From Catenulispora acidiphila DSM 44928 (GTDB lineage: Bacteria > Actinomycetota > Actinomycetes > Streptomycetales > Catenulisporaceae): a stretch of DNA of 64,000 bases. The first letter of the stretch is position 1. The number at the start of each line of letters is the position of its first letter. This document shows positions 26,477 to 33,730 of this stretch, one piece after another. The notes beneath the pieces are model-generated. The model was not told where the DNA came from. It made no database searches and was given only the letters and a program-made list of their open reading frames with translations. The stretch is taken from NCBI RefSeq assembly GCF_000024025.1, contig NC_013131.1, forward strand, positions 992,001 through 1,056,000, read 5' to 3'. The translations under genes were made by a program, and so were the position numbers.

Positions 26477-26517
26477 GCCAGCGCATCAGGGGGCTGAACC
26501 AGGGGTGGCGCGCTGGC

Positions 26518-28632
26518 TTATGCGCGGTTGACGGCCCGTGCCACGCCGGCGGCGATGGTGGTGGCGAGAATCCAGCCGGCGGCGGTGAGCAGATAGGCGA
26601 TCCACTGCCAGCCGCCGGTCGCGATGTAGGCGCGGCCCTGGCCGAAGTTGATGACCGGCAGGAGCAGGTCGAGGGAGTAGATCAGGGGATTGAAGGGCGG
26701 CGCTTTGTCCGGTCCGAGGGGCACGGGGTGGTGCACGCCGAACACGACCACGCCGGTGATCAGCAGCGCCGCGAGCCACCCCAGCGCACGCTCGGGACGA
26801 TAGCCGTAGCCGACAGCCGCGTCCTGGATCAGACCCCAGGGCCGCGCGGCGAGGGAGAGGGTACGGCGCCGGGCACGCTGCTTGGCGAGCAGGACGCGGC
26901 GCGCTTCGCCGTCCAGGCCCTGGCGGCGGTAGACGGTCGCGAGCTGCTCATAGGGACCGGGACGGTAGCCGGCGGACTCGCGCGCCAGCCACGCGATGCG
27001 GGAGCGGACGGGCCCGGGCTCGGCGATGCGCTCGTAGACGAAGCCGTCGCGGGTGAAGTGCGGAGGCCAACAGGCGGGATCGTCGTTGAGGACGCCGACT
27101 TGGGCGTTGGCGAGGTGGATGCCGCCGGCGGGCGGGGCGGCGAAACGGAGGGTGAGCTCGCCGGCGTGAAGGTTGCCGAGGAAGAGGAGGTTGGGGGGTG
27201 GTGGCGGGGAGGTGGGGGCGGACGATCGCGAGCTAGGTGCGGCGGCGGCTGAGGCAGCGGAACTGGTACTGCTGGGACTCGGGCTGGAGGTAGAGACAGG
27301 AGCTGAAGACGAGGCTGGGTCAGGGGAGAGCGAGTTAGGGGCAGGTGTGGCGGTGTTGGCGGTGGTGGCCGCGGTAGGGCTACCGGAGTTGCCGGGAGTA
27401 CTGGCGACAGCGCTAGTCCCAGCGCTTGGGAGGGGACTCGGGCTGGAGCCAGCGCTTGGGTCGGAACTCGGGCTGGAGGTAAAGCCAGGAGCTGAAACCG
27501 TTCCAGCGCCAGGAAAACCCGCTGTGGCACCTCCGCCGAAGACCGGCCCGAGCCCTAACTCTGTGACCGAGCTGACCAGGCGTGCCTCGCGGAAGTCGAG
27601 GTCGTTGGCGATGTGGGCGCTGGTGAAGCGGAGGGCGCCGGCGGTTTGGGTGGTGCGTAGGCGGGCGGCGCCGCCTATGTCGGTGTAGCGGGCGTCGAGG
27701 GCGGTGGTGCCGTTGCCTCGGAGGGTGGCGGCGTCGAAGCGGGCGTGGCCGGCTATGTGGGCGCCGGTGATGCGGACCAGGCCGTCGCTGTCGAAGCCTC
27801 GGTAGCACTGGAGGTCGGCGCCGATTTTTGCCTGGTAGGCCTCGAGGGTGGTGGCGCCGGGGTTGCTGAGTTTGGCGTTGGCGAGGCGGAGGATGCCTTG
27901 GATGTCGGCGCCGGAGAGGCGGACGGTGCCCTCGGCGTGCAGGTCGTCGGCTAGGAAGTCGCTGCCGACTTGGATGCGGGCGGCGTCCAGGGCTTCTTCG
28001 GCGGGGGCGTGGAGGCGGGCGCGCTCCATGCTCATGACGCCGTCGACCTTGGCGTCGCGCAGGACGGTGCGCCCCTGGATCGTCGTGCCCCACAGCATCA
28101 GGTCGCCGCCGACGCGGATCCGTTCGGCGCGCAGGGCGACGTCGCCGGGGTGGAGCAGGTGCGCGTCGGTGATCAGGAGTTCGCCGCCGATGACGGCGTG
28201 GTCGAGGCGGACGCGTCCCTCGACCCGCGTCATGTGCATCACCACGGTGGCCTCGACGCGCGTCAGGGAAGCGTTCAGGCCCGCCAGGCGCGTGCCGCGC
28301 AAGTTCAGGCGGCGCAGGCGGGTGTCGTGCAGGTCGATCTCGTCCTGGAACCAGCAGTTCGCGAAGCTCAGGGAGTAGCCGAGTTCCAGGTACTCCAGCT
28401 CCAGCGGTCCGACGATGCGGGCGCCGACGACTCGCAGCGGCGCGCGGCGGTCGCCGGCTTCCTCGATCAGCCCCCTGATGAACGCGGCGCGCAGCGTGCG
28501 CTCCGGTCCCCATGTGGCGCCCACCGAGCGCGTGTCCGCCGCCGGGTCGCCGGTCTCGAACGACGTGCGCCCGCCGGCCAGGAAGTCCGTCCGGACTCGC
28601 TTTTCGCTGTCAGTGAGACCGGTGAGGCGCAT
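26518..28632 (-). CDS. Membrane-anchored beta-helix-like repeat protein
   Basis: A 704-residue protein. Residues about 45-360 consist of repeats spaced about 20-25 residues that read like a right-handed beta-helix (ITGAHIAGHARFDAATL..., LSGADIQGILRLANAKL...). A Ser/Pro/Thr/Ala-rich insertion (about 365-500) interrupts the helix, which resumes with LLFLGNLHAGELTLRF. Two or three hydrophobic segments (about 620-700) close the protein. Streptomyces relatives are often labelled 'membrane-associated oxidoreductase', but I see no cofactor motif to support that. A possible 57-residue gene ends 9 bases upstream on the same strand. Confidence 0.85.
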   Translation of the reverse strand: MRLTGLTDSEKRVRTDFLAGGRTSFETGDPAADTRSVGATWGPERTLRAAFIRGLIEEAGDRRAPLRVVGARIVGPLELEYLELGYSLSFANCWFQDEIDLHDTRLRRLNLRGTRLAGLNASLTRVEATVVMHMTRVEGRVRLDHAVIGGELLITDAHLLHPGDVALRAERIRVGGDLMLWGTTIQGRTVLRDAKVDGVMSMERARLHAPAEEALDAARIQVGSDFLADDLHAEGTVRLSGADIQGILRLANAKLSNPGATTLEAYQAKIGADLQCYRGFDSDGLVRITGAHIAGHARFDAATLRGNGTTALDARYTDIGGAARLRTTQTAGALRFTSAHIANDLDFREARLVSSVTELGLGPVFGGGATAGFPGAGTVSAPGFTSSPSSDPSAGSSPSPLPSAGTSAVASTPGNSGSPTAATTANTATPAPNSLSPDPASSSAPVSTSSPSPSSTSSAASAAAAPSSRSSAPTSPPPPPNLLFLGNLHAGELTLRFAAPPAGGIHLANAQVGVLNDDPACWPPHFTRDGFVYERIAEPGPVRSRIAWLARESAGYRPGPYEQLATVYRRQGLDGEARRVLLAKQRARRRTLSLAARPWGLIQDAAVGYGYRPERALGWLAALLITGVVVFGVHHPVPLGPDKAPPFNPLIYSLDLLLPVINFGQGRAYIATGGWQWIAYLLTAAGWILATTIAAGVARAVNRA

Positions 28633-28641
28633 GTGACGTTT

Positions 28642-28815
28642 TTATCGTGGCTCTGCCAACTGGATCGAATCCTGCGGCGGAGTGCCCTTCGGCCGGCGCG
28701 GCTCGCGGACGCCGCCGTCGGGACCGCCGGGCCAGTCGCGTCCACCGCGCTCGCGGTCCCGCTGTCTCGCCTTCTTGGAGCGCATGATCCGTTTGACTCG
28801 CGTTTTCACCGTCAT
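28642..28815 (-). CDS. Possible small basic protein (57 aa)
   Basis: A small open frame from the ATG at 28815 to a TAA at 28642: MTVKTRVKRIMRSKKARQRD and on to QLAEPR. The N-terminal half is rich in Lys/Arg, the rest in Pro/Gly. A GGAGG lies 11 bases before the ATG, and the stop is 9 bases from the next start, so the two would be co-transcribed. Similar short Arg/Lys/Pro-rich hypothetical proteins occur in streptomycetes. Function unknown; coding status needs comparative support. Confidence 0.45.
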   Translation of the reverse strand: MTVKTRVKRIMRSKKARQRDRERGGRDWPGGPDGGVREPRRPKGTPPQDSIQLAEPR

Positions 28816-28934
28816 GCACTGGCAACGCCTCCGGGAAAACCCAGGGTTCCGGATCGGAGATCGCGTACTCTCTCGGCGAACAACAGCAGGCCGCCTGCCC
28901 GGCGTCTGGACTGAGGCGATGCGACGATGACTGC

Positions 28935-29627
28935 ATGCCCGAGCGCCCCCACGTCATCCTCAGCGCCGCCATGTCCCTGGACGGCCACCTCGACGACACC
29001 ACCCCCGACCGCCTCATGCTCTCCGACGACGCGGACTTCGACCGGGTGGACGCGCTTCGGGCGGCGTCGGACGCGATCATGGTCGGCGCCGAGACCATCC
29101 GCCGCGACGACCCCCGCCTGGTCATCCGCGACCCGGAGCGGCGGGCCGACAGAGTCCGGCGCGGTCTGGCGGAGCACCCGGTCAAGGTGACGGTGACCGG
29201 CGCCGGCGCGCTGGACCCCGAGGCTCGCTTCTTCACCACCGGCGGCCACAAGCTCGTCTACTGCGCCGACGCCGCCGTGCCGACGCAAGCCGACCGCCTC
29301 GCCACCGTCCCGGACACCGAGGTCGTGGCGGCCGGGGCGCTCGTCGATTTCCCCGGCATCCTCGCGGACCTGAAGCGGCGCGGCATCGAGCGGCTGATGG
29401 TCGAGGGCGGAAGCTCGCTCCACACCCGGTTCCTCGCCGAAGATCTCGCCGACGAGATCCATCTGGCGATCGCGCCGTTCTTCGTCGGCGACGACCAGGC
29501 TCCGCGTTTCGTCCGCGCCGCCGAGTTCCCGCAGAACGCGCGGCATCGCATGACCCTCGCGGAGACCCGGCCGATCGGGGATCTCGTCTTCGTGCGGTAT
29601 GTGATCGAGAGTGGAAGCGGAAGCTGA
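28935..29627 (+). CDS. RibD C-terminal-type (dihydrofolate-reductase-fold) reductase
   Basis: A 230-residue NAD(P)H reductase of the RibD_C family: HVILSAAMSLDGHLDD at the start, MVGAETIRRDDPRL, MVEGGSSLHTRFL, and DEIHLAIAPFFVGD. Stand-alone members reduce pyrimidine or pterin-like substrates; no other riboflavin gene is nearby, so riboflavin synthesis is only one option. It is convergent with the DUF2071 gene, whose end lies 31 bases beyond its stop. Confidence 0.9.
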   Translation: MPERPHVILSAAMSLDGHLDDTTPDRLMLSDDADFDRVDALRAASDAIMVGAETIRRDDPRLVIRDPERRADRVRRGLAEHPVKVTVTGAGALDPEARFFTTGGHKLVYCADAAVPTQADRLATVPDTEVVAAGALVDFPGILADLKRRGIERLMVEGGSSLHTRFLAEDLADEIHLAIAPFFVGDDQAPRFVRAAEFPQNARHRMTLAETRPIGDLVFVRYVIESGSGS

Positions 29628-29657
29628 TCGAAGCAGATTAAGGCTGGTGAGGGTCGG

Positions 29658-30431
29658 TCAGGGCCGGCGGTCGACGGCATAAGGCCGCGCGAACCGCACC
29701 GCCACGCCCGGCGAGAACAGCACACTGTCCGGCGGCCCTGAGGCGACCCCGGGCAACCCCGCGGCGGCGACCAGATCCTCCTCACACGCCAGCAACTCGG
29801 CGTGGTGCAAAGGCCATCGCGGATGCGCGTTCGGCATATGCACGGTCCGGCCGGCGAGCGTGAAGTGCAGTCGCCATCGGGCGGTCAGGAAGTGGTCGAG
29901 CGCGGACGGCGTCTCGATCGCGGGACCGACCCGCACCCCGATGATGCTCCGCGAAGGCGGCAAGCCGGGCTCACGGCGCCGCGAGCCGTACCAGTACTCA
30001 TCTCCGGAGCGGTACGCCGACATCCGCGCCCAGCGGTACGGTAACCGGAACGCCGTCCGCGCTGTGGCCACCGGCAGCAGGCGCGAGGCTTCCAACGACC
30101 GGAAGACCACCCCGCGCCGCCCTGCCGCATCGACCGAGTACAGCCGCACATTGGTCTCCGGGAAGGTCCCGAGATAGGGCATTCCGGGCAGCGGCCACCA
30201 CCCGATCCGGTGCATGCGGAAGGCGATGAGCCCGACGTAGGTGGCGCCGTCGATGACATCGGGGCGCACCCCGGCCGGCAGCAACGGTGCCACCAGAGCT
30301 GGATCGGCGGCCCAGTGCAGGAACGTCGCGTCCAGCCAGGACTGCGTCATCAGCGGGCGGCTAGGCAGCCGTGGCGCATCCGCGGTGACCGGCTCGGGCG
30401 CCGCTGCCTTCGCCGCCTCCGCCGGGCTCAT
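29658..30431 (-). CDS. YqjF-family (DUF2071) protein
   Basis: A 257-residue protein with the DUF2071 pattern: MTQSWLDATFLHWAADP, LLPAGVRPDVIDG, TYVGLIAF, FPETNVRLYS, then VFRSLEASRLLPV and FARPYAVDRRP at the end. The first 25 residues are a low-complexity Ala/Pro lead. Family function is unknown. It lies 19 bases downstream of the F420-type flavin reductase gene and probably shares its transcript. Confidence 0.9.
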   Translation of the reverse strand: MSPAEAAKAAAPEPVTADAPRLPSRPLMTQSWLDATFLHWAADPALVAPLLPAGVRPDVIDGATYVGLIAFRMHRIGWWPLPGMPYLGTFPETNVRLYSVDAAGRRGVVFRSLEASRLLPVATARTAFRLPYRWARMSAYRSGDEYWYGSRRREPGLPPSRSIIGVRVGPAIETPSALDHFLTARWRLHFTLAGRTVHMPNAHPRWPLHHAELLACEEDLVAAAGLPGVASGPPDSVLFSPGVAVRFARPYAVDRRP

Positions 30432-30450
30432 CGCCTCCCCCGGATCCGTC

Positions 30451-30867
30451 TCAGACCCCCATGCCGTAGGCGTGCGTCACCCGGATGCGCAGCACCAGAC
30501 GCTTGTCGGCGACCATCGCGGCGCGGTACTCGTCCCAGTCCGGGTGCTCCTTGCCGGCGGCGGCGCGGTAGAGCTCCACCAGTTCGTCGACCGTGGCGTC
30601 GTCCGGGCTCTGGGCGACCGGGGACAGGTCGGCTTCGCCGTCGTACACCGCGTACTTGTACGTCTCCGGCTGCACCATGACCGACACGCGAGGGTCCCGG
30701 CGCATGTTGTGGGTCTTGGCGCGGTCGTCGGTGATCGAGATCCGGATCACCTGCTCGGCCGCGTCGTAGGCGTAGTTGATCACCGACAGCTGAGGCCGTC
30801 CGTTCTTCTTGATCGTCGCCAGTGTGGCGCCGCCGCGCGCGCCCAAGAGTTCCAGGAAGGCATCCAT
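30451..30867 (-). CDS. PPOX-class F420/FMN-dependent oxidoreductase
   Basis: A 138-residue split-barrel flavin/deazaflavin enzyme: GARGGATLATIKKNGRPQLS (cofactor-binding start), ITDDRAKTHNMRRDPRVSV, and RIRVTHAYGMGV. The short length and the TLATIKKNGRP opening match actinobacterial 'TIGR03618-type' F420-dependent proteins. TAGAAT lies six bases ahead of the ATG, which suggests a leaderless transcript. Divergent from the lipoprotein peptidase. Confidence 0.92.
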   Translation of the reverse strand: MDAFLELLGARGGATLATIKKNGRPQLSVINYAYDAAEQVIRISITDDRAKTHNMRRDPRVSVMVQPETYKYAVYDGEADLSPVAQSPDDATVDELVELYRAAAGKEHPDWDEYRAAMVADKRLVLRIRVTHAYGMGV

Positions 30868-30873
30868 GTCGTG

Positions 30874-30879
30874 ATTCTA
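30874..30879 (-). promoter_or_regulatory. -10 of a leaderless transcript (PPOX gene)
   Basis: On the minus strand TAGAAT is followed by CACGAC and the ATG at 30867. There is no ribosome site between, as expected for a leaderless start. Confidence 0.5.
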
Positions 30880-30909
30880 GGGTTGGGATGAGGTGATACA
30901 CATGAGCGC

Positions 30910-32547
30910 ATGAAGGTTTTCGGGGCACGCCGGGGCAGGACCATATCCGTCGTGGCGATGCTGCTCGGTGGATCCCTGCTGGCCGGCTGTACGACGTCCG
31001 GCTCGGTCGGCGGAGGATCCTCGTCCTCCGGCGGCTCCACGGGATCGTCGGGGTCGGCGGGCGCGCTGCCCAGCGGCAAGTACAGCACCCTCCAGGCCTT
31101 CGACGGCCAGCAGATCTCCTGGGGCGCCTGCACCAGCGCCCCGGCCGACGACCCGACCGCGGACCTGAGCGCCTTCCAGTGCGGCACCGTCACGGTCCCG
31201 CTGGACTATGCCAAGCCCGCGGGCAAGGACGTCGCGCTCGCGCTGGTGAAGTGGCCGGCCGCGGACCAGGCGCACAAGGTCGGCTCGCTGTTCACCAACC
31301 CCGGCGGGCCCGGCGCCTCCGGTGTGGACTTCATCGAGGAGTCCAAGTCGCAGTTCGACGGAGCTCTGCACTCCCACTACGACATCATCGGCTTCGACCC
31401 GCGCGGTCTGGGCCGCAGCGACCCGATCACCTGCCTGGACGACAAGACCCAGGACAAGCTCTACGAGGTCGACCCGCCCAAGGACGCGACCGCCCGCGCG
31501 CAGAAGGCTCAGCAGGACGCCAAGACCCTGGCCTCGGCGTGCGAGAAGAAGTCCGGCGATCTGCTGCCCTACGTGGGCTCCAAGTATGTCGCGCAGGACA
31601 TGGACCTCATGCGCCAGGTCGTCGGCGACAAGAAGTTGAACTACCTCGGCATCTCCTACGGCACCTACATCGGCTCGGTCTACGCCGAACAGTTCCCGGC
31701 CAACGTGGGCCACATGGTCCTGGACGGCGCCGTCGATCCGAACGCCGACCAGCTCGAGTCGAACGTCCAGCAGCAGGTCGGCTTCGAGCAGTCGCTGGAG
31801 AAGTTCGCCTCCGACTGCGTCACCAACTACGCCTCGCAGTGTCCGCTGTCCGGAAGCCCGGCGGCCGCGGCGCAGCAGCTCGGCCACTTCATCGACGGCC
31901 TGCAGGACCACCCGCTGCAGACCGGCGACCCGAACCGCCCGCTGGACCAGACGCTGGGCTGGACCGGCGTCGTCATCGGGCTGTACGGCGACGTCGGCTC
32001 CGACTGGTGGAAGTACCTGCGCGACGCGCTGGGCAAGGCGATGAAGAGCGGCGACGGCTCGGAGCTGCTCGCCGGCGCCGACCAGTACAACGGCCGCGAC
32101 CCCGACGGGCACTACAGCACCGAGCAGGACGGCCTGATCGCCGTGCGCTGCGCCGACTTCACCACCCCGACGCCCGACGCGGCGGAAGTGCAGACCGCGT
32201 ACAACCAGCTCAAGTCCGGCGCCTCGATCCTGAACTCCGAGCTGGCGCCGAGCGACCTGGCGCAGCCGCTGTGCGCGAACTGGCCGTTCCAGACCCAGGA
32301 GAAGCCGCACACGATCAAGGCGCAGGGCTCGGACACGATCCTGGTCATCGGCACCACCGGCGACCCGGCGACGCCGTATCAGAATGCTGTGAACCTGGCG
32401 AACGGCTTCGCCAACGCGCGGCTGCTCACCCGCGTCGGGACCGGGCACGCCGCGTTCGGCAGCGGCAACGTCTGTGCCCAGTCCGCGATGGAGGCGTACC
32501 TGGTCAGCGGGACGCTGCCGCCGCAGGGGCAGCGCTGCACGGCGTGA
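30910..32547 (+). CDS. Lipoprotein tripeptidyl-aminopeptidase-like alpha/beta hydrolase (SlpD/SlpE type)
   Basis: A 545-residue cell-surface lipoprotein. The signal has the lipobox LLAGC (Cys23-25 region). The alpha/beta-hydrolase fold shows the oxyanion segment FTNPGGPGASGVDF, the nucleophile elbow GISYGTYIG (Ser249), the acid site in IGTTGDPATPY and the His in VGTGHAAFG; the C-terminus is the TAP-like domain. Family members release N-terminal tripeptides or cleave related substrates outside the cell. It fits with the other exported proteases in the window. Confidence 0.95.
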   Translation: MKVFGARRGRTISVVAMLLGGSLLAGCTTSGSVGGGSSSSGGSTGSSGSAGALPSGKYSTLQAFDGQQISWGACTSAPADDPTADLSAFQCGTVTVPLDYAKPAGKDVALALVKWPAADQAHKVGSLFTNPGGPGASGVDFIEESKSQFDGALHSHYDIIGFDPRGLGRSDPITCLDDKTQDKLYEVDPPKDATARAQKAQQDAKTLASACEKKSGDLLPYVGSKYVAQDMDLMRQVVGDKKLNYLGISYGTYIGSVYAEQFPANVGHMVLDGAVDPNADQLESNVQQQVGFEQSLEKFASDCVTNYASQCPLSGSPAAAAQQLGHFIDGLQDHPLQTGDPNRPLDQTLGWTGVVIGLYGDVGSDWWKYLRDALGKAMKSGDGSELLAGADQYNGRDPDGHYSTEQDGLIAVRCADFTTPTPDAAEVQTAYNQLKSGASILNSELAPSDLAQPLCANWPFQTQEKPHTIKAQGSDTILVIGTTGDPATPYQNAVNLANGFANARLLTRVGTGHAAFGSGNVCAQSAMEAYLVSGTLPPQGQRCTA

Positions 32548-32638
32548 GCCGGCGGTGAGAGGGGTCGCGGACGGGAACCGTTCGGCGTCCGCGACCCGTT
32601 GAGATCACGGAAGTGTCAACGAATTTGGGGGGACACCC

Positions 32639-33343
32639 GTGATCTGCTTCTTCGATCCGGCACACGGCCAGGCATCAGTGAACGTCATGTGGCAGCCGCA
32701 GTGGGGGGTGGCACGACCGGTCGAGGTCTGCCAGTACTGCGCGCAGCGCGTCCAGACGACCCAGCCGCCGTACTACCAGCCGGTCCAACAGCAGGGCTAT
32801 CCGCAGCAGGGCTATCCCCAGGCCGGCTACCCGCAACAGCAGGGCTACCCGGCGCAGCAGCCGGGGTACGCGCAGCAGGGGCAGTACCAGCAGCCGCCGC
32901 GCCAGGGGCACAGCACCGGCGCGATGGTCGGCGCCGGCGCGGCGGGGCTGGTCGGCGGGATGCTGCTGGGCGAGATGCTCGAGGGCGATGACACCAAGCG
33001 CGACGAGCAGCAGGCGTACGAGCGCGGCTTCGAGGAGCGCGGCTACGACGACCAGCGCAGCGAGTACCAGCAGCAGGAGTTCCAGCAGCAGGAGTTCCAG
33101 CGCGACCAGTACCAGCAGCCCGAATACCAGCAGCCTGATTATCAGCAACCGCAATACCAGTCGGAATACCAGCAGCCTGAGTACCAGCAGCCTGAGTACC
33201 AGCAGCCCGAGTACCAGCAGCCGGAATACCAGCAGACCGACTACGGCAGCGGCGGCGACTTCGGCACCGACTACAACGCCGGCGGGTTCGACGGCGGCGG
33301 CGACTACACCAACGACAGCGGGGACAACGGCGGCTTCTTCTGA
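32639..33343 (+). CDS. Gln/Tyr-rich repeat protein with N-terminal CxxC segment
   Basis: A 234-residue hypothetical from a GTG with a strong GGGGGGA site. Residues 1-35 carry Cys3, CFFDPAHG and VCQYCA, looking like a small metal-binding module. Residues about 40-90 are QQGYPQ repeats; a glycine-rich hydrophobic stretch (about 97-115) may insert in a membrane; about 140-200 are YQQPE repeats; the tail is Gly/Asp/Phe-rich, ending GGFF. Low-complexity Gln/Tyr composition suggests self-association. Function unknown. A strong terminator follows. Confidence 0.75.
   Translation: MICFFDPAHGQASVNVMWQPQWGVARPVEVCQYCAQRVQTTQPPYYQPVQQQGYPQQGYPQAGYPQQQGYPAQQPGYAQQGQYQQPPRQGHSTGAMVGAGAAGLVGGMLLGEMLEGDDTKRDEQQAYERGFEERGYDDQRSEYQQQEFQQQEFQRDQYQQPEYQQPDYQQPQYQSEYQQPEYQQPEYQQPEYQQPEYQQTDYGSGGDFGTDYNAGGFDGGGDYTNDSGDNGGFF
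33058..33236 (+). repeat. 15-base tandem repeats inside the Gln/Tyr protein
   Basis: About ten near-perfect copies of GA(G/A)TACCAGCAGCC(T/C/G), each encoding Glu-Tyr-Gln-Gln-Pro. The last five copies (33160-33236) are the most alike, suggesting recent expansion. Confidence 0.85.
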
Positions 33344-33401
33344 ACCGCGCGAAAACCGTGGCGGTTCGCTGAAATCGCCGCCTCATATAAGAGTGCTAAT
33401 A

Positions 33402-33441
33402 CGCCGTCGGGGCAAGGATCGCGATCCTTGCCCCGACGGCG
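33402..33441 (+). terminator. Strong terminator after the Gln/Tyr repeat gene
   Basis: A perfect 19-bp stem CGCCGTCGGGGCAAGGATC with its complement and a 2-base centre, followed by TTTCT. Confidence 0.9.
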
Positions 33442-33597
33442 TTTCTACCCTCGACACCCTTGCTCACCCCTTACCGAGTAGACGCTTCCCCGCACGCATA
33501 TCACGAGGTGAGCGTAAGTCCAGGCGTGTCGCAACGTAGAGCGCCTACGTCTTTCTGAGGTTCCTGACACCCTCTACTGTGACGAGTATCGATCATC

Positions 33598-33629
33598 GCA
33601 ATGCCCAGACGTACGTCTAGACGCATTGC
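33598..33629 (+). promoter_or_regulatory. Nested inverted repeat upstream of the large protease
   Basis: The spacer 33442-33730 holds no gene. It contains the palindrome AGACGTACGTCT (33607-33618) framed by GCAATGC (33598-33604) and GCATTGC (33623-33629), about 100 bases before the start at 33731. A candidate operator; the regulator is unknown. Confidence 0.5.
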
Positions 33630-33730
33630 CATTCTCCGCCGCTCGTTGCAACACCCTGTTAAGCACCACCGGGTTCCACCTCAAAGGGGGCGCGCGGCGG
33701 CGTGGCCGCGCGCCGGGAGAAAGGCACATT

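Noticed and set aside
24540-26486. A 648-codon minus-strand frame overlapping the AAA ATPase and tRNA-Tyr
   Set aside because: Runs through a tRNA gene and is almost wholly Arg/Pro; the overlapping AAA frame carries Walker motifs.
26477-26517. Hairpin GCCAGCGC/GCGCTGGC as terminator between the beta-helix and AAA genes
   Set aside because: The loop is 25 bases and the arms only 8; co-transcription seems as likely, so it is not annotated.
30877-32448. A 523-codon minus-strand open frame
   Set aside because: Antisense of the lipoprotein peptidase, which has lipobox and catalytic motifs.
33058-33236. CRISPR-like regular spacing
   Set aside because: The units are 15 bases, contiguous and in frame with the protein; no spacers and no cas genes.
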